Assembly: GCA_028281445.1 (NCBI GenBank)
Contig: JANQJW010000055.1
Location: forward strand, 56,444 to 120,443
Origin: Planctomycetota bacterium
Lineage (GTDB): Bacteria; Planctomycetota; PLA2; JAEUHO01
Length of the DNA stretch: 64,000 bases
Direction of reading: 5' to 3'
The translations under genes and the position numbers were made by a program. The notes beneath the pieces are model-generated. The model searched no databases and was not told where the DNA came from. It saw only the letters and a list, made by a program, of their open reading frames with translations. Below are positions 42,037-50,829 of this stretch, piece after piece; positions within the stretch are counted from its first letter, which is position 1, and every line of letters begins with the position of its first letter.

Positions 42037-43686
42037 ATGGCAAAGCTCTGGCCGGTTCTCGCGATCGCTGCTGCGGCCATCGTAGCGGTGGTGCTGATGC
42101 TCGGCGGCGAGGACGGCGCCGGGTACGTCGATGACGACGAGATCATCGGCTACGACGAGCAGGGCAACCCGATCCTCATGACGAGCGATCCGTCGCGGCG
42201 GCCAAAGCGAGAGCCGAAGCCGGAGCCGGTCAAGTCGGAGAAGGCACGGCAACCCGAAGGCCCCATCCAGGTGACCTTCAGCACAGGCGCTGTGCTGGAC
42301 GCAGTCAGCAAGGCGCCCATTCCCGGGGCACTGATCTGGGCAGAACCCCCGGGACGCCGGTGTCCGAGGCTCCCGAGCTCGAAGGACGACAAGGCGCACG
42401 CCCAGACCTCCAGCGGCAAGGACGGCCGCTTCACGCTGTCGATGCAAGGCGCGCGGAACTGGGCACCGCACGACCTCTTCGCGAGCGCCAAGGGCTACGT
42501 CGTCGAGGTCCACTGCGCCCAGAGTCAGAGCAGCGACGTGACGTTTCTCATGCGGCGCGCGCTGCAGCAGAAGGTGCGCGTCACCGACCTGCACAGCCGG
42601 CCCATCGCAGGCGCCAAGCTCGAGATCACCCCGGCCGACGGAACCCCCGCGCTACCGGGTCACGCCGGCTACGGCCGCAGCGATCGCAACGGAGACGCCG
42701 AGATCGACGGGCTGATCCCCGGCGAGGTGATGCTCGAAGCCGACCATCCCCTGTTCATGCCGACAGCGGTCGGCCCCTTCGACCCGGCAACGAGCGACGA
42801 GATCGAGATCAAGCTCGCGCCCGCGCTACGCCTCACGCTCGTGATCCGGTCCGACGACGGCAGCGACATCAAGAACCCGACGCTGGCCTGGACCACCAAC
42901 GGGACGCCGCCGCACCGCGGGCTGAAGCTGCTGCAGACGAGCCCCACCAACGAAGACAGCCGCGCAGAGGTCAAGGCCGTGCCGGTGCGCATCCCCTGCG
43001 ATCACCGCACGGTGCAGCTCGAGGTCAAGGCCGACGGATTCGAACCCTGGGTGCCCGAGGCGGAACCGCTACCCGTCGAAGGCGGCGAGCGCGAGCTCAT
43101 CGCAAGCCTGCGGCGCGATCTCAGCCTCGGCTCGCTGACGGTGCGGTTCGAAGACAACGCCGGCAACGCGGTCAACTACCGCGAGATGAGGCCCGCCCCC
43201 AACATCACGCGACTCGACCGCCAGCCGATCAGCGGCGGCATCGTGCTCGAGACCGCCGAGACGTTGAACTTCCCCGCCATGCCGCAGGGCCCCTATCGCA
43301 TCGACGTGGTGAGCCCGGGCTACGCGCCGGCGTCGGTCGAGGTCACGGTGCGCGCCGGCGAGAAGACCGAAGCCGTCTGCCGCCTCGAGCAGCCCGCCAA
43401 GCTCAAGATCAACTTCGTTGCCTCGGAGCGCGTGACCGTGCGCTTCCGCCTCATGAAGGATGGACGCATCGTGCCGGCCTTCCCGGAGGGGCAACCGCCG
43501 AATCCGAACGAGTCGGGTACCCCGCCCCTCGCCATCCAGGGCAACGAGGGCACGGTCTTCACGGGCCTTCCGTCCGGGCCGATCGTCATCCGCGTCACGA
43601 ACGCGGACCTCGTCGCCGCACCGCGCACCGTTCAGCTTCGCGCCGGCGAGACCACGGAAACGGAGATCCAGGTCCGATTCCGCTAG
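42037..43686 (+). CDS. Membrane-anchored protein with carboxypeptidase-regulatory-like repeats
   Basis: 549 residues. One N-terminal helix (WPVLAIAAAAIVAVVLMLGG) anchors it, followed by a Lys/Pro/Glu-rich linker (RRPKREPKPEPVKSEK). Repeated beta-sandwich signatures follow: GAVLDAVSKAPIPGALIWAE, VRVTDLHSRPIAGAKLEITP, DAEIDGLIPGEVMLEADHPL and IDVVSPGYAPASVEVTVRAG. These match the CarboxypepD_reg type. It has no catalytic domain, so it is probably structural or adhesive in the periplasm. The prenyltransferase-repeat gene follows after 18 bases. Confidence 0.7.
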   Translation: MAKLWPVLAIAAAAIVAVVLMLGGEDGAGYVDDDEIIGYDEQGNPILMTSDPSRRPKREPKPEPVKSEKARQPEGPIQVTFSTGAVLDAVSKAPIPGALIWAEPPGRRCPRLPSSKDDKAHAQTSSGKDGRFTLSMQGARNWAPHDLFASAKGYVVEVHCAQSQSSDVTFLMRRALQQKVRVTDLHSRPIAGAKLEITPADGTPALPGHAGYGRSDRNGDAEIDGLIPGEVMLEADHPLFMPTAVGPFDPATSDEIEIKLAPALRLTLVIRSDDGSDIKNPTLAWTTNGTPPHRGLKLLQTSPTNEDSRAEVKAVPVRIPCDHRTVQLEVKADGFEPWVPEAEPLPVEGGERELIASLRRDLSLGSLTVRFEDNAGNAVNYREMRPAPNITRLDRQPISGGIVLETAETLNFPAMPQGPYRIDVVSPGYAPASVEVTVRAGEKTEAVCRLEQPAKLKINFVASERVTVRFRLMKDGRIVPAFPEGQPPNPNESGTPPLAIQGNEGTVFTGLPSGPIVIRVTNADLVAAPRTVQLRAGETTETEIQVRFR

Positions 43687-43704
43687 AGCGACGTTTCTAG
43701 TTCC

Positions 43705-45099
43705 ATGATCCGGCACCTCCCGCTCCTGCTGCTCGTGCTCCTCCTGTTCGCCGTTCCCTCGGCCTCCGCAAGCGAGTTCGTGCCGCTCAAGGGCGACCTG
43801 GACAGGAAGAAGCGCGACATCGTCTTCCGCGCGAAGGTCAGCCGCGCCATCGACAACGGCGCGCACTGGCTCGCCAAGCAGCAGCTGAAGGACGGTTCCT
43901 TCAAGCTGGCTGAAAACACCGTCGACAGCATGGCGCCGTTCTACCGCCACAAGTTCGCGCGCACGGTGCTGTGCTTCTACACGCTCGCCGACTGCGGCTA
44001 CGCGCCCGACCACCCCGTCATCAAGAAAGCGCTCGGCTACATCAAGAAGAGCTGGCGCAGCGTCATGCAGGGCGACTGGTACGCCCAGAGCTCGAGCTAC
44101 AGCTTGTCGCTGCTCGTGCTCGGCATGCACGCGATGTACGTGCAACCCGGCACCGTCCGACGCGTCGTCGAGCACGACCGCTACGGCGCGCGCAAGAAGA
44201 CGAAGAAGAACCCGTGCGGCTACCCGCTCTGGGTGCGCCGCATGATCGACGCGGTGCTCGACTGGGCCATCGAGAACCAGACAGCGGAAGGGCTCTTCCG
44301 CTATCCCCAGGAGACCGGTCGCTTGCGGCACCCGGGCGCGGAAGACCTGTCGAACACGCAGTACGTCCTGCTCGCGCTGTGGGCCGGCTCGCGCTGCGGC
44401 TACGACATCTCCGTGGAGAAGCTCGAGCACATCGCACGACGACTCATCGCCTGGCAGGACAAGGACGGCGCGAAGGTCGAGCGCATGCCCGATCCGGAGC
44501 CCGAAGCCAAGCCGAAGGCGCCGACGGGCACGCATGGCTACGCGCCGCAAGAGCCGAAGCCGCCGAGCAAGCCGCGGTACCACGACCGCGCGCGCGGCTT
44601 TCGGTACGCGCTCGTCCATCCGTTCTCGACCGGCTCGATGACGGTCGCCGGCCTGTCGTCACTGGCGATCGTCAAGGCCATGCTCATGGAACGGAAAGGA
44701 CTGAAACCGGCGCTGAAGAAGGCGCTGGATCAGGGCATGTGGGACGCCATCGCCTGGTTGCAGCAGCGCTACAGCGTGCACGAGAATCCCGGCGAGGGAT
44801 CGACGTGGCACTACTACTACCTCTACGGCCTCGAGCGCGCGTGCGTGATCGCGGGCAAGCGCTACATCGGGGCGAACGATTGGTACCGCGAGGGCGCGTC
44901 GCTGCTGATCGGCGACCAGAAGCCGGACGGCCGCTGGGCGCCGGGCGGGCAGGCGTCGCGCTTCCCGGGGTTCGAGATCTACAAGACGGACCTGCTCGAC
45001 ACGTGCTTCGCGTTGCTCTTCCTCAAGCGTGCAACGGTGAAGCCGAAGGGCCCGGTGCTCGATGATCCGGGACCGGTGACGACGCCGTCAGGGAAGTAG
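43705..45099 (+). CDS. Secreted prenyltransferase/squalene-cyclase-repeat protein
   Basis: 464 residues. Signal peptide MIRHLPLLLLVLLLFAVPSA ending ASA. An (alpha/alpha) barrel of repeats follows: IDNGAHWLAKQQLKDGSF, LGYIKKSWRSVMQGDWYAQS, VLDWAIENQTAEGLFRYPQ, MWDAIAWLQQRYSVHE, SLLIGDQKPDGRWAPG and DTCFALLFLKRA. These resemble squalene-hopene cyclase and prenyltransferase repeats, but the DxDD catalytic motif is not apparent; secreted members of unknown role are common in Planctomycetes. The stop TAG (45097-45099) is the first three bases of the 178-bp element. Confidence 0.75.
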   Translation: MIRHLPLLLLVLLLFAVPSASASEFVPLKGDLDRKKRDIVFRAKVSRAIDNGAHWLAKQQLKDGSFKLAENTVDSMAPFYRHKFARTVLCFYTLADCGYAPDHPVIKKALGYIKKSWRSVMQGDWYAQSSSYSLSLLVLGMHAMYVQPGTVRRVVEHDRYGARKKTKKNPCGYPLWVRRMIDAVLDWAIENQTAEGLFRYPQETGRLRHPGAEDLSNTQYVLLALWAGSRCGYDISVEKLEHIARRLIAWQDKDGAKVERMPDPEPEAKPKAPTGTHGYAPQEPKPPSKPRYHDRARGFRYALVHPFSTGSMTVAGLSSLAIVKAMLMERKGLKPALKKALDQGMWDAIAWLQQRYSVHENPGEGSTWHYYYLYGLERACVIAGKRYIGANDWYREGASLLIGDQKPDGRWAPGGQASRFPGFEIYKTDLLDTCFALLFLKRATVKPKGPVLDDPGPVTTPSGK

Positions 45100-45274
45100 G
45101 GGCGACCCTCGTGGTCGCCCCATCGGCGATTCCACAACGTGGTGAATCCCTGTTCGGGCGCCCCTTGTGGGCGCCCCCACAACCGGCACGCGCGGGCGGC
45201 CACAAGGGCCGCCCAGACAGGACGCGACCTGATGCGCTGAGCGCGTCGCGGGGCGACCACGAGGGTCGCGCCTA
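45097..45274. repeat. 178-bp palindromic element, copy F
   Basis: Same length and plan as copies A and D: TAGGGGCGACCCTCGTGGTC at the left, GACCACGAGGGTCGCGCCTA at the right (one mismatch), with inner arms gggcgccccttgtgggcgcc (near 45154) and gggcggccacaagggccgcc (near 45196). The T-to-C change in the left arm is matched by the compensating change in the right arm (ctcgtgg/ccacgag). The left TAG ends the prenyltransferase-repeat gene; the right TAG on the minus strand (45274-45272) ends lnt. Confidence 0.9.
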
Positions 45275-46966
45275 CAGATCCTCGCGAGGCCGCAAGAGAC
45301 TGGCGAAGAACGCCAGTAGCGCGATGATGCCGCAGAGCCACGGGAACCAGTGGCCGAACTTCACGTAGATCGTCTGGCCGCGCTCGAGCAGCTTGACGTC
45401 GCGCACGAGCGTTCCCTCGACACCGACGCCCAGCGTGTCGCCGAGGACGTCGCCGGTCGCACTGACGAACGCGCTGATGCCCGTGTTGGTCGCGCGCACG
45501 AGCGGGGCGCGGTGCTCGACTGCACGGAAACGCGTGAAGTTGAGGTGCTGGTACGGCTCCCACGTGTCCCCGAACCACGAGTCGTTGGTCAGGCTGACGA
45601 GGATGTCCGGTCGGTCCTCCGAGGCCACGTTGCGCACGTGCTCGGGCAGGATGCCTTCGTAGCAGAGGAACGGTGCGAGCTTGAGGGTCTTCTGCAGCGT
45701 CGCGCTCTCGTAGGCGAGGAGGGACGAGAACGGCTTGCCTTCGCCCTCGGTGGCGCCGGGCTTCATCGTGAAGCTCTGCGGCAGGTACTTCTTCGGATCG
45801 AGACCGGGGATCGGCAGGTACTCGCCGAACGGAATCAAGTAGACCTTGCGGTAGACGCTCCACTCGGCACCCAGCGCGCCCGCCTGGCGCAAGCCCGCGG
45901 CGTTGTAGCGCTGGTCGACCTGGCGGCCGTCGATGCGGGCGCGCCCCTTCTTGCGCTCGTAGATGCCGACGAGGAACGCGTGATCGCGGCCGATGTCGTT
46001 GATGAAGCGGTAGCCGCGCGCGTTGAGGAACCCGTTCGTCTTATGCGGCTCGTGCTTCGGCTCCATGATCGGCGTGCTGTCCGTGATCGCCGTCTCGGGC
46101 CAGACGATCAGCTCCGCGCCGGCTTTCGCCGCCTCGCGCGATCCGCGCTCGTATGCGGCGATCGAGCGTGCCCGCGCGGTCGCCTGGGCGCGCTCCGCAG
46201 CACGCTTGGCGGTTGCGCCGACGTTCGGCTGCACGATCGCGACCTTGATGGAGGCCTTGGCCGTCTCCTCCTCTTCGAGCACCTGCTTGTAGCGGAGGTG
46301 GCCGAAGCCGAAGAGCGCGCAGCCGACGACGAAGGTGACCAGCGCGGCCTTGGGCCGGGCCGGCGGTCCGGAGCGCGCGAACGCCCAGCGCATCCACTCG
46401 TGCACCGGCACGATCAGACACATGAGCACGAAAGAGACGCCCGCGACGCCGCCCCACTCGGCCGCCTGCATCAACGGCGGGCAGTTGACGGCGCCGTGAC
46501 CGATCTTCCACGGGAAGAATCGGATCGGCAGGTGTTCGCACCACACCATCAGCGCCGCCGTGATCATGGGATGCGGGCGCCGGCCGCGGCTGAGCATGGC
46601 CCGGTGGATCACGATGAACACCCAGCCGTGCAGGATGCCCGCCGCACCGAAGACGACCGTCAGCGCCCAGGCGCCGGCCATGGGAACGCCGCCGAAGTCG
46701 TGGATGGTCTGCGCCAGCCAGCTGTAGCCGTAGCCGATCAAGACGCCGCCGATGAGCAGCGTCCAGCCCAGGGCGTGACGCCATCTCTCGGCGCGCTCGA
46801 CGAGGATCATCCACGCCACCAGTGCCGGCACGGCGGTGATCACGATGGGGCTGCGGTTGTACGAGTAGCTCCAGAAGAACATCACCCCGCCGAGCAGCAG
46901 GGTGACGAAGCGGTGGCGCCAGACATTGAGAACGGGCTCCGGGCGGTCTGCGGGTCGGCCGATCAC
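45272..46966 (-). CDS. lnt: Apolipoprotein N-acyltransferase
   Basis: 564 residues. N-terminal membrane helices (VTLLLGGVMFFWSYSY; IVITAVPALVAWMILV; LGWTLLIGGVLIGYGYSW; GVSFVLMCLIVP) precede a nitrilase-like domain with the catalytic triad: Glu291 in LIVWPETAITDS, Lys374 in VYRKVYLIPFGEYLP and Cys435 in APFLCYEGILPEH. A last helix (WLCGIIALLAFFASLL) ends the protein. It adds the third acyl chain to lipoproteins in the inner membrane, consistent with the several lipoproteins in this window. The stop codon lies in the palindromic element. Confidence 0.92.
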   Translation of the reverse strand: MIGRPADRPEPVLNVWRHRFVTLLLGGVMFFWSYSYNRSPIVITAVPALVAWMILVERAERWRHALGWTLLIGGVLIGYGYSWLAQTIHDFGGVPMAGAWALTVVFGAAGILHGWVFIVIHRAMLSRGRRPHPMITAALMVWCEHLPIRFFPWKIGHGAVNCPPLMQAAEWGGVAGVSFVLMCLIVPVHEWMRWAFARSGPPARPKAALVTFVVGCALFGFGHLRYKQVLEEEETAKASIKVAIVQPNVGATAKRAAERAQATARARSIAAYERGSREAAKAGAELIVWPETAITDSTPIMEPKHEPHKTNGFLNARGYRFINDIGRDHAFLVGIYERKKGRARIDGRQVDQRYNAAGLRQAGALGAEWSVYRKVYLIPFGEYLPIPGLDPKKYLPQSFTMKPGATEGEGKPFSSLLAYESATLQKTLKLAPFLCYEGILPEHVRNVASEDRPDILVSLTNDSWFGDTWEPYQHLNFTRFRAVEHRAPLVRATNTGISAFVSATGDVLGDTLGVGVEGTLVRDVKLLERGQTIYVKFGHWFPWLCGIIALLAFFASLLRPREDL

Positions 46967-46974
46967 GATTCGCT

Positions 46975-48213
46975 CTACGCTCCGAACTTGGCAAGCTTGC
47001 CCGCGTTGGCCATGGCCAGGCGGATCAGTCCCATGGCCGGGAACCGTCCTCCGAACCGGCCTGCGTCGCAGGCTACCTCATCGAACGAGGTCCCGCCGTC
47101 GGCTTCGCTCCAGGGGCCTTGGAGGAGGAACGGCGAGGCATGCCAGGAGTGGCCGGCCATCGGCCCGGGCGTCGAGTGATCGCCGCAGACGACGATCACG
47201 TCGGGCTCGAGCGCGCGAATCCGCGGGAGCTGCTCATCGAAGGCCTCGATCACCTTCGCCTTGCGTTCCTCATCGCCGTCCTCGCCGGCCGAGTCGGTCG
47301 CCTTGACGTGCAGGAAGAAGAAGTCGTAGTCCTCGCCCCACGCCTGTTCGAGCACGTCGACCTCGTCGGCGATGGACGCCGTGGACGCGACGTCCCACTT
47401 GATGTCCATGCCGAGCATGCGCGCGACCCCGCGATAAGCGGGATAGGCAGCGATACAGCACGACGTGAGGCGGGTCATCTCCGGATACGTCATGATCGGC
47501 GGCCGGCCCGAGATGCCGCGTAGCAGGACGGCGTTGGCGATCTCGCCGCCCGCGAGGATCTCCTGGGCGCGTGCGCCCAGCGCATCGGCCACACGCGCGG
47601 CGTGGCCGGACGCCGCGTCGCGGGCGTGCGCGGCGAGGATCGGCTTGCCCTCGACCTGGGGGTCGGTGTCGTCCACGTTGCCCACCAGGCCGTGGAGATC
47701 GTTGCCGCGCAGGACGGCCGCGAAGCGGTACTGGAGACCGGGGTGGATCTCTACGTCGACGCCTTCGAGGTCGGCGATGCCGCCTTGCAACTGCTTGAAG
47801 ATCGGCGCGGCGTCTTCCGTCGCAACGCGTCCGGCCCGGCGGTCGGTGACGTTCCCGTCGGCGTCGATGTGACACAGGTTGCCGCGAATGGCGACGTCCT
47901 CGCTACCAACGTCCACGCCGAGCCCGAGAGCTTCGAGCAGACCGCGGCCGATCTCGAGATCGAGCGGGTCGTAGCCGAAGAGCGCAAAGTGGCCGGGTCC
48001 GCTGCCCGGTGTGATGCCGTCGGCCACGTGCAAGCAGCGGCCGAGCGCGGACTCGGCGGCGAGTGCGTCGAGATGCGGATGGGTGCTGCGCTGGAGCGCA
48101 GTCGGCTCGTCGCCGATGACGCCGCCGAGGCCGTCCATCACGATGAAGACGATGCGGCTGCCGGTCTTGCGCGCAAGCGGGGCCAGCAGCGACGGGTTCG
48201 AGGGCTCTCGCAT
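46975..48213 (-). CDS. apgM: Cofactor-independent phosphoglycerate mutase, archaeal type
   Basis: 412 residues of the alkaline-phosphatase superfamily, interconverting 3- and 2-phosphoglycerate. IVFIVMDGLGGVIGDEPTAL carries the metal Asp; GITPGSGPGHFALFGYDPLD carries the nucleophile Ser. Later motifs are GNLCHIDADGNVTDRRAGRV, DFFFLHVKATDSAGEDGDEE and VVCGDHSTPGPMAGHSWHA. This ApgM type is found in archaea and some bacteria. The lnt start is 8 bases beyond its stop, so lnt is probably downstream in the same operon. Confidence 0.9.
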   Translation of the reverse strand: MREPSNPSLLAPLARKTGSRIVFIVMDGLGGVIGDEPTALQRSTHPHLDALAAESALGRCLHVADGITPGSGPGHFALFGYDPLDLEIGRGLLEALGLGVDVGSEDVAIRGNLCHIDADGNVTDRRAGRVATEDAAPIFKQLQGGIADLEGVDVEIHPGLQYRFAAVLRGNDLHGLVGNVDDTDPQVEGKPILAAHARDAASGHAARVADALGARAQEILAGGEIANAVLLRGISGRPPIMTYPEMTRLTSCCIAAYPAYRGVARMLGMDIKWDVASTASIADEVDVLEQAWGEDYDFFFLHVKATDSAGEDGDEERKAKVIEAFDEQLPRIRALEPDVIVVCGDHSTPGPMAGHSWHASPFLLQGPWSEADGGTSFDEVACDAGRFGGRFPAMGLIRLAMANAGKLAKFGA

Positions 48214-48246
48214 GCGCGAAAGGGTAGCGGCGCGCGTTGGCGAGGC

Positions 48247-49452
48247 CTACTGGATCGAGACCTCGCCCTTCTTGTTGATCGACCAGGTCTCGCCGGTTGC
48301 CAGCATGTAGACCGCTTGGAACGGCGTCGGCTCCCACGGCTCCGTCGGCGTCCCCGCCAGGCCCGTCCGGTCGAGGCCCGCGAGCCCCACGCCCCAACCC
48401 CAGATCCAGAGGATGACGCCGTCGAGCCGGTCCTTGCGATACGGCCGCATGAAGTGCCCCGGGGACACGCCCTCCTTGAACGACTTGTCGAATCCGTAGC
48501 GGACCTCGAAGTGGTAGCCGTCGCGAACCACCGTGACGAGTGCCTTGCGCTTGCTGAAGCGCTTCCAGGCCGCACCGAGACGCGATTCGTCCTTGCCGGT
48601 CGGGTGGCTCCGTCCCTGGCCGCCGCGGCCGCCCGGCGTGCCGGGGTGCCACCAGAAGCGCAACCGCTCGTGGGGAGCGAGGACCGCCTCCGGTGCCTTG
48701 GCCAGGCGGCGCCGCACGAGGTCGCTCCACACGTCGCCGAGGAACAGGTCGGGGTCCTTGCGGGGAACGAGCGTCTCGACGGTCTCGAGCGCCTTGACGG
48801 CGCCGGCGTCATCGCCGAGCGCACGCCGCAACACGGCGAGTTCCACCGCGACGTGCATCGCGTCATAGAGCCACTGGCCCGCCGCCATCGCCGCGAGCGC
48901 CTCGCCAAGGGCAGTGGACGCCTCGTCGTTCTTCTTCTGCTTCAGCGCGACGAGGCCTTGTGCGTAGCGATGCATGGCACGCGCGTGTTGCCCGCGCTTC
49001 GGGCGCGCCACGACATGCGCGAGGACCGCCTCGGCCGGGCCGCCCGCGCACGGGTCGCCTTCACGGGTTGCGTCGTACAGGAGCGCGGCAGCCAGTGCGT
49101 GCGCCGACACGAACGCGCCCCCGCGTTTCGGATCCAGCTCGGCCATGAACGCGAGCAGGGCGGCCTTCACGGTGCGCCCGCCCATCCCCTTCCTCCCGCC
49201 GCGCACGGGCCGCACGCGCTCCAGTGCCTTGTGGAGCGAGTCGAAGAGCCGCTGTTCGGCGAACACGTCGCCCTTCTTCTGCACCTTGGCGATCGCCTTG
49301 CCGTAGTGGGCCGCCGCTTCCTCGTACTTCTTCGCGCGCGCGAGACGCTCGCCTTCCCGGCAGGCCACGTTGACGGGATCGCGCTTCTTGCGCGCGTCCG
49401 CGACACCGCAGAGCGCGAGGAGCACGAGCGTGGTCGCCAGCACGCGCGTCAT
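48247..49452 (-). CDS. Secreted protein with TPR-like helices, function unknown
   Basis: 401 residues from ATG 49452, which overlaps the methyltransferase stop (ATGA). Signal peptide MTRVLATTLVLLALCGVADA. Helical TPR-like repeats follow (CREGERLARAKKYEEAAAHY; MHRYAQGLVALKQKKNDEAS; VELAVLRRALGDDAGAVKAL). The C-terminal third is beta/aromatic (VTVVRDGYHFEVRYGFDKSF; DGVILWIWGWGVGLAGLD). I do not recognise the family. It is probably periplasmic. Confidence 0.65.
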   Translation of the reverse strand: MTRVLATTLVLLALCGVADARKKRDPVNVACREGERLARAKKYEEAAAHYGKAIAKVQKKGDVFAEQRLFDSLHKALERVRPVRGGRKGMGGRTVKAALLAFMAELDPKRGGAFVSAHALAAALLYDATREGDPCAGGPAEAVLAHVVARPKRGQHARAMHRYAQGLVALKQKKNDEASTALGEALAAMAAGQWLYDAMHVAVELAVLRRALGDDAGAVKALETVETLVPRKDPDLFLGDVWSDLVRRRLAKAPEAVLAPHERLRFWWHPGTPGGRGGQGRSHPTGKDESRLGAAWKRFSKRKALVTVVRDGYHFEVRYGFDKSFKEGVSPGHFMRPYRKDRLDGVILWIWGWGVGLAGLDRTGLAGTPTEPWEPTPFQAVYMLATGETWSINKKGEVSIQ

Positions 49453-50414
49453 GGCATCGGCTTCCACGCGGTCACACCGACGGGGATGGGCAGATCGTCC
49501 ACGGGCTCCAACCCGGCCTCTGCGGCCCAGCCGCGCACCTCCTCACGGGTGTGGTGGCTTTGCAGGGGCGGTGCAAGCCAGTCGTGCACGACCTGTGCGC
49601 ATTCAGCCCAGGTCGCGCGGCCGAAGGTCGTACCGCTGTAGGACCGCACGAACATGGTCAGTGGCGCAAGCGCGAAGGAGAGACCGCGCATGAGCGGGCC
49701 GGGGAGACGCGTTGTGACGGCGCGCACGGAGCCGAAGAACGCCTCGCGCAACTTGCCCTCACGGGGATAGACCCAGACGTAGAGCGCGCCGCCGGGACGC
49801 ACGAGGCGCGCGAGCTCGCGGAACGCGCCCTTCGGATCGGGCGTGTGGTGGATGACGCCGTCGCTGAACACGAGGTCGAAGCTCTCGTCACGAAACGGCG
49901 CGTGCAACACACTGCCTTGGACGACGCCGATAGACCCGTCATCGAGCGCAACGCCCGCGGTCTCCGGACCGCGTCCGATGTCGAGCCCGACCACGCGTGC
50001 GCCGAGCTGCGCGAACGCCGCGAGGTAGCGACCGTGTCCGCATCCTGCATCGAGCACGGTGCGCCCGTCGTACCACTGCGCGTCGATGCGACCGCCCATG
50101 CGTGCCCCATGCAGGTTGCGCGCCATGTCCTTGGCGTCCTTGCCGAAGATGCGCTTGAGCGCTCCGTACGTGCGCCACTGACGCTCGAAGGCCTCGACGG
50201 TGCGCTGTGCAGCCTCCACGTCCTCCTGTGCGAGCAGGCGCGGGATGCGCTCCGTGACCGGGAATCCGGGCGTGCCGTTGAGTCCGTGAGCCTGCGGACA
50301 GGCCAGGCGGCCGTCCGGCGCTTTGGCTGTTAGGGTCGCTCCGCACCGCGGACACGCGAGCAGAGGCAGCACGAAGGGCGGCGGCGATGCGGACTTTGAC
50401 GCGTTCTCGGGCAT
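49449..50414 (-). CDS. Class I SAM methyltransferase with N-terminal zinc-ribbon
   Basis: 321 residues from ATG 50414. A Trm112-like ribbon (LPLLACPRCGATLTAKAPDG, then a second Cys at LACPQ) precedes a Methyltransf_11 domain: VLDAGCGHGRYLAAFAQLGA (motif I), VVGLDIGRGPETAG, FDLVFSDGVIHHTPDPKGAF and ELARLVRPGGALYVWVYPRE. The acceptor is unknown; such enzymes often act on quinones, lipids or sugars. The in-frame ATG at 50504 adds 30 residues unlike the family. It heads the minus-strand run that continues through apgM and lnt. Confidence 0.8.
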   Translation of the reverse strand: MPENASKSASPPPFVLPLLACPRCGATLTAKAPDGRLACPQAHGLNGTPGFPVTERIPRLLAQEDVEAAQRTVEAFERQWRTYGALKRIFGKDAKDMARNLHGARMGGRIDAQWYDGRTVLDAGCGHGRYLAAFAQLGARVVGLDIGRGPETAGVALDDGSIGVVQGSVLHAPFRDESFDLVFSDGVIHHTPDPKGAFRELARLVRPGGALYVWVYPREGKLREAFFGSVRAVTTRLPGPLMRGLSFALAPLTMFVRSYSGTTFGRATWAECAQVVHDWLAPPLQSHHTREEVRGWAAEAGLEPVDDLPIPVGVTAWKPMP

Positions 50415-50545
50415 GCGGATCGTCTGTTTTCTGCGGAATTCCCTCGGATGGCCCGAAATCGCCCATACGCCGCCGAATGGGTTCTGGCGGGCTTCACCGT
50501 CCATAACATGGCCTCTTTGCCATGGTTAGGTCAGCGTGAAGATCA

Positions 50546-50583
50546 GAACGGGGTCACTGGGCCCCATCACCCCGTTTTTTTCT
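50546..50583 (+). terminator. Intrinsic terminator-like hairpin upstream of the ferritin-like gene
   Basis: AACGGGGT and ACCCCGTT form an eight-pair stem around a loop containing gggccc, followed by a run of seven T (plus strand only). On this strand no gene lies upstream, because the methyltransferase is divergent. It therefore ends a short leader or small RNA, or serves as an attenuator. Confidence 0.65.
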
Positions 50584-50829
50584 CGAAAACCAGGGTCTTG
50601 CTTTGCCCTGGAGGGCCCCCGTAAAGTGCCGGACTAATGTGTGCCCCAAGCGGGGCGCACATGTTCATCGGAGAAGAGCGGACAGCCGAAGCCCTCCTGG
50701 GACCTGACAAACATCCCCCTGCGGGGAGCTTTGCTCGGTCCTTGAAGGACACCCGGCCAGCCCTCGGATCCGAGGAGCACAACCACGATCGACCGGGTTG
50801 CTGCATAGGCGCCCTAGGAGCCGACCACC
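50584..50829 (+). promoter_or_regulatory. Hairpin-rich leader of the ferritin-like gene
   Basis: Successive perfect stems: CCAGGG/CCCTGG (about 50590-50611), GTGTGCCCC/GGGGCGCAC with loop AAGC (about 50639-50661), TCCCC/GGGGA (near 50712-50728), GTCCTT/AAGGAC (near 50738) and the 14-base palindrome CCTCGGATCCGAGG (near 50764). A possible promoter is TTGCTT with TAAAGT 18 bases on (about 50598-50628). No ORF is supported. A structured 5' UTR is the simplest reading; a ligand cannot be named. Confidence 0.4.
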
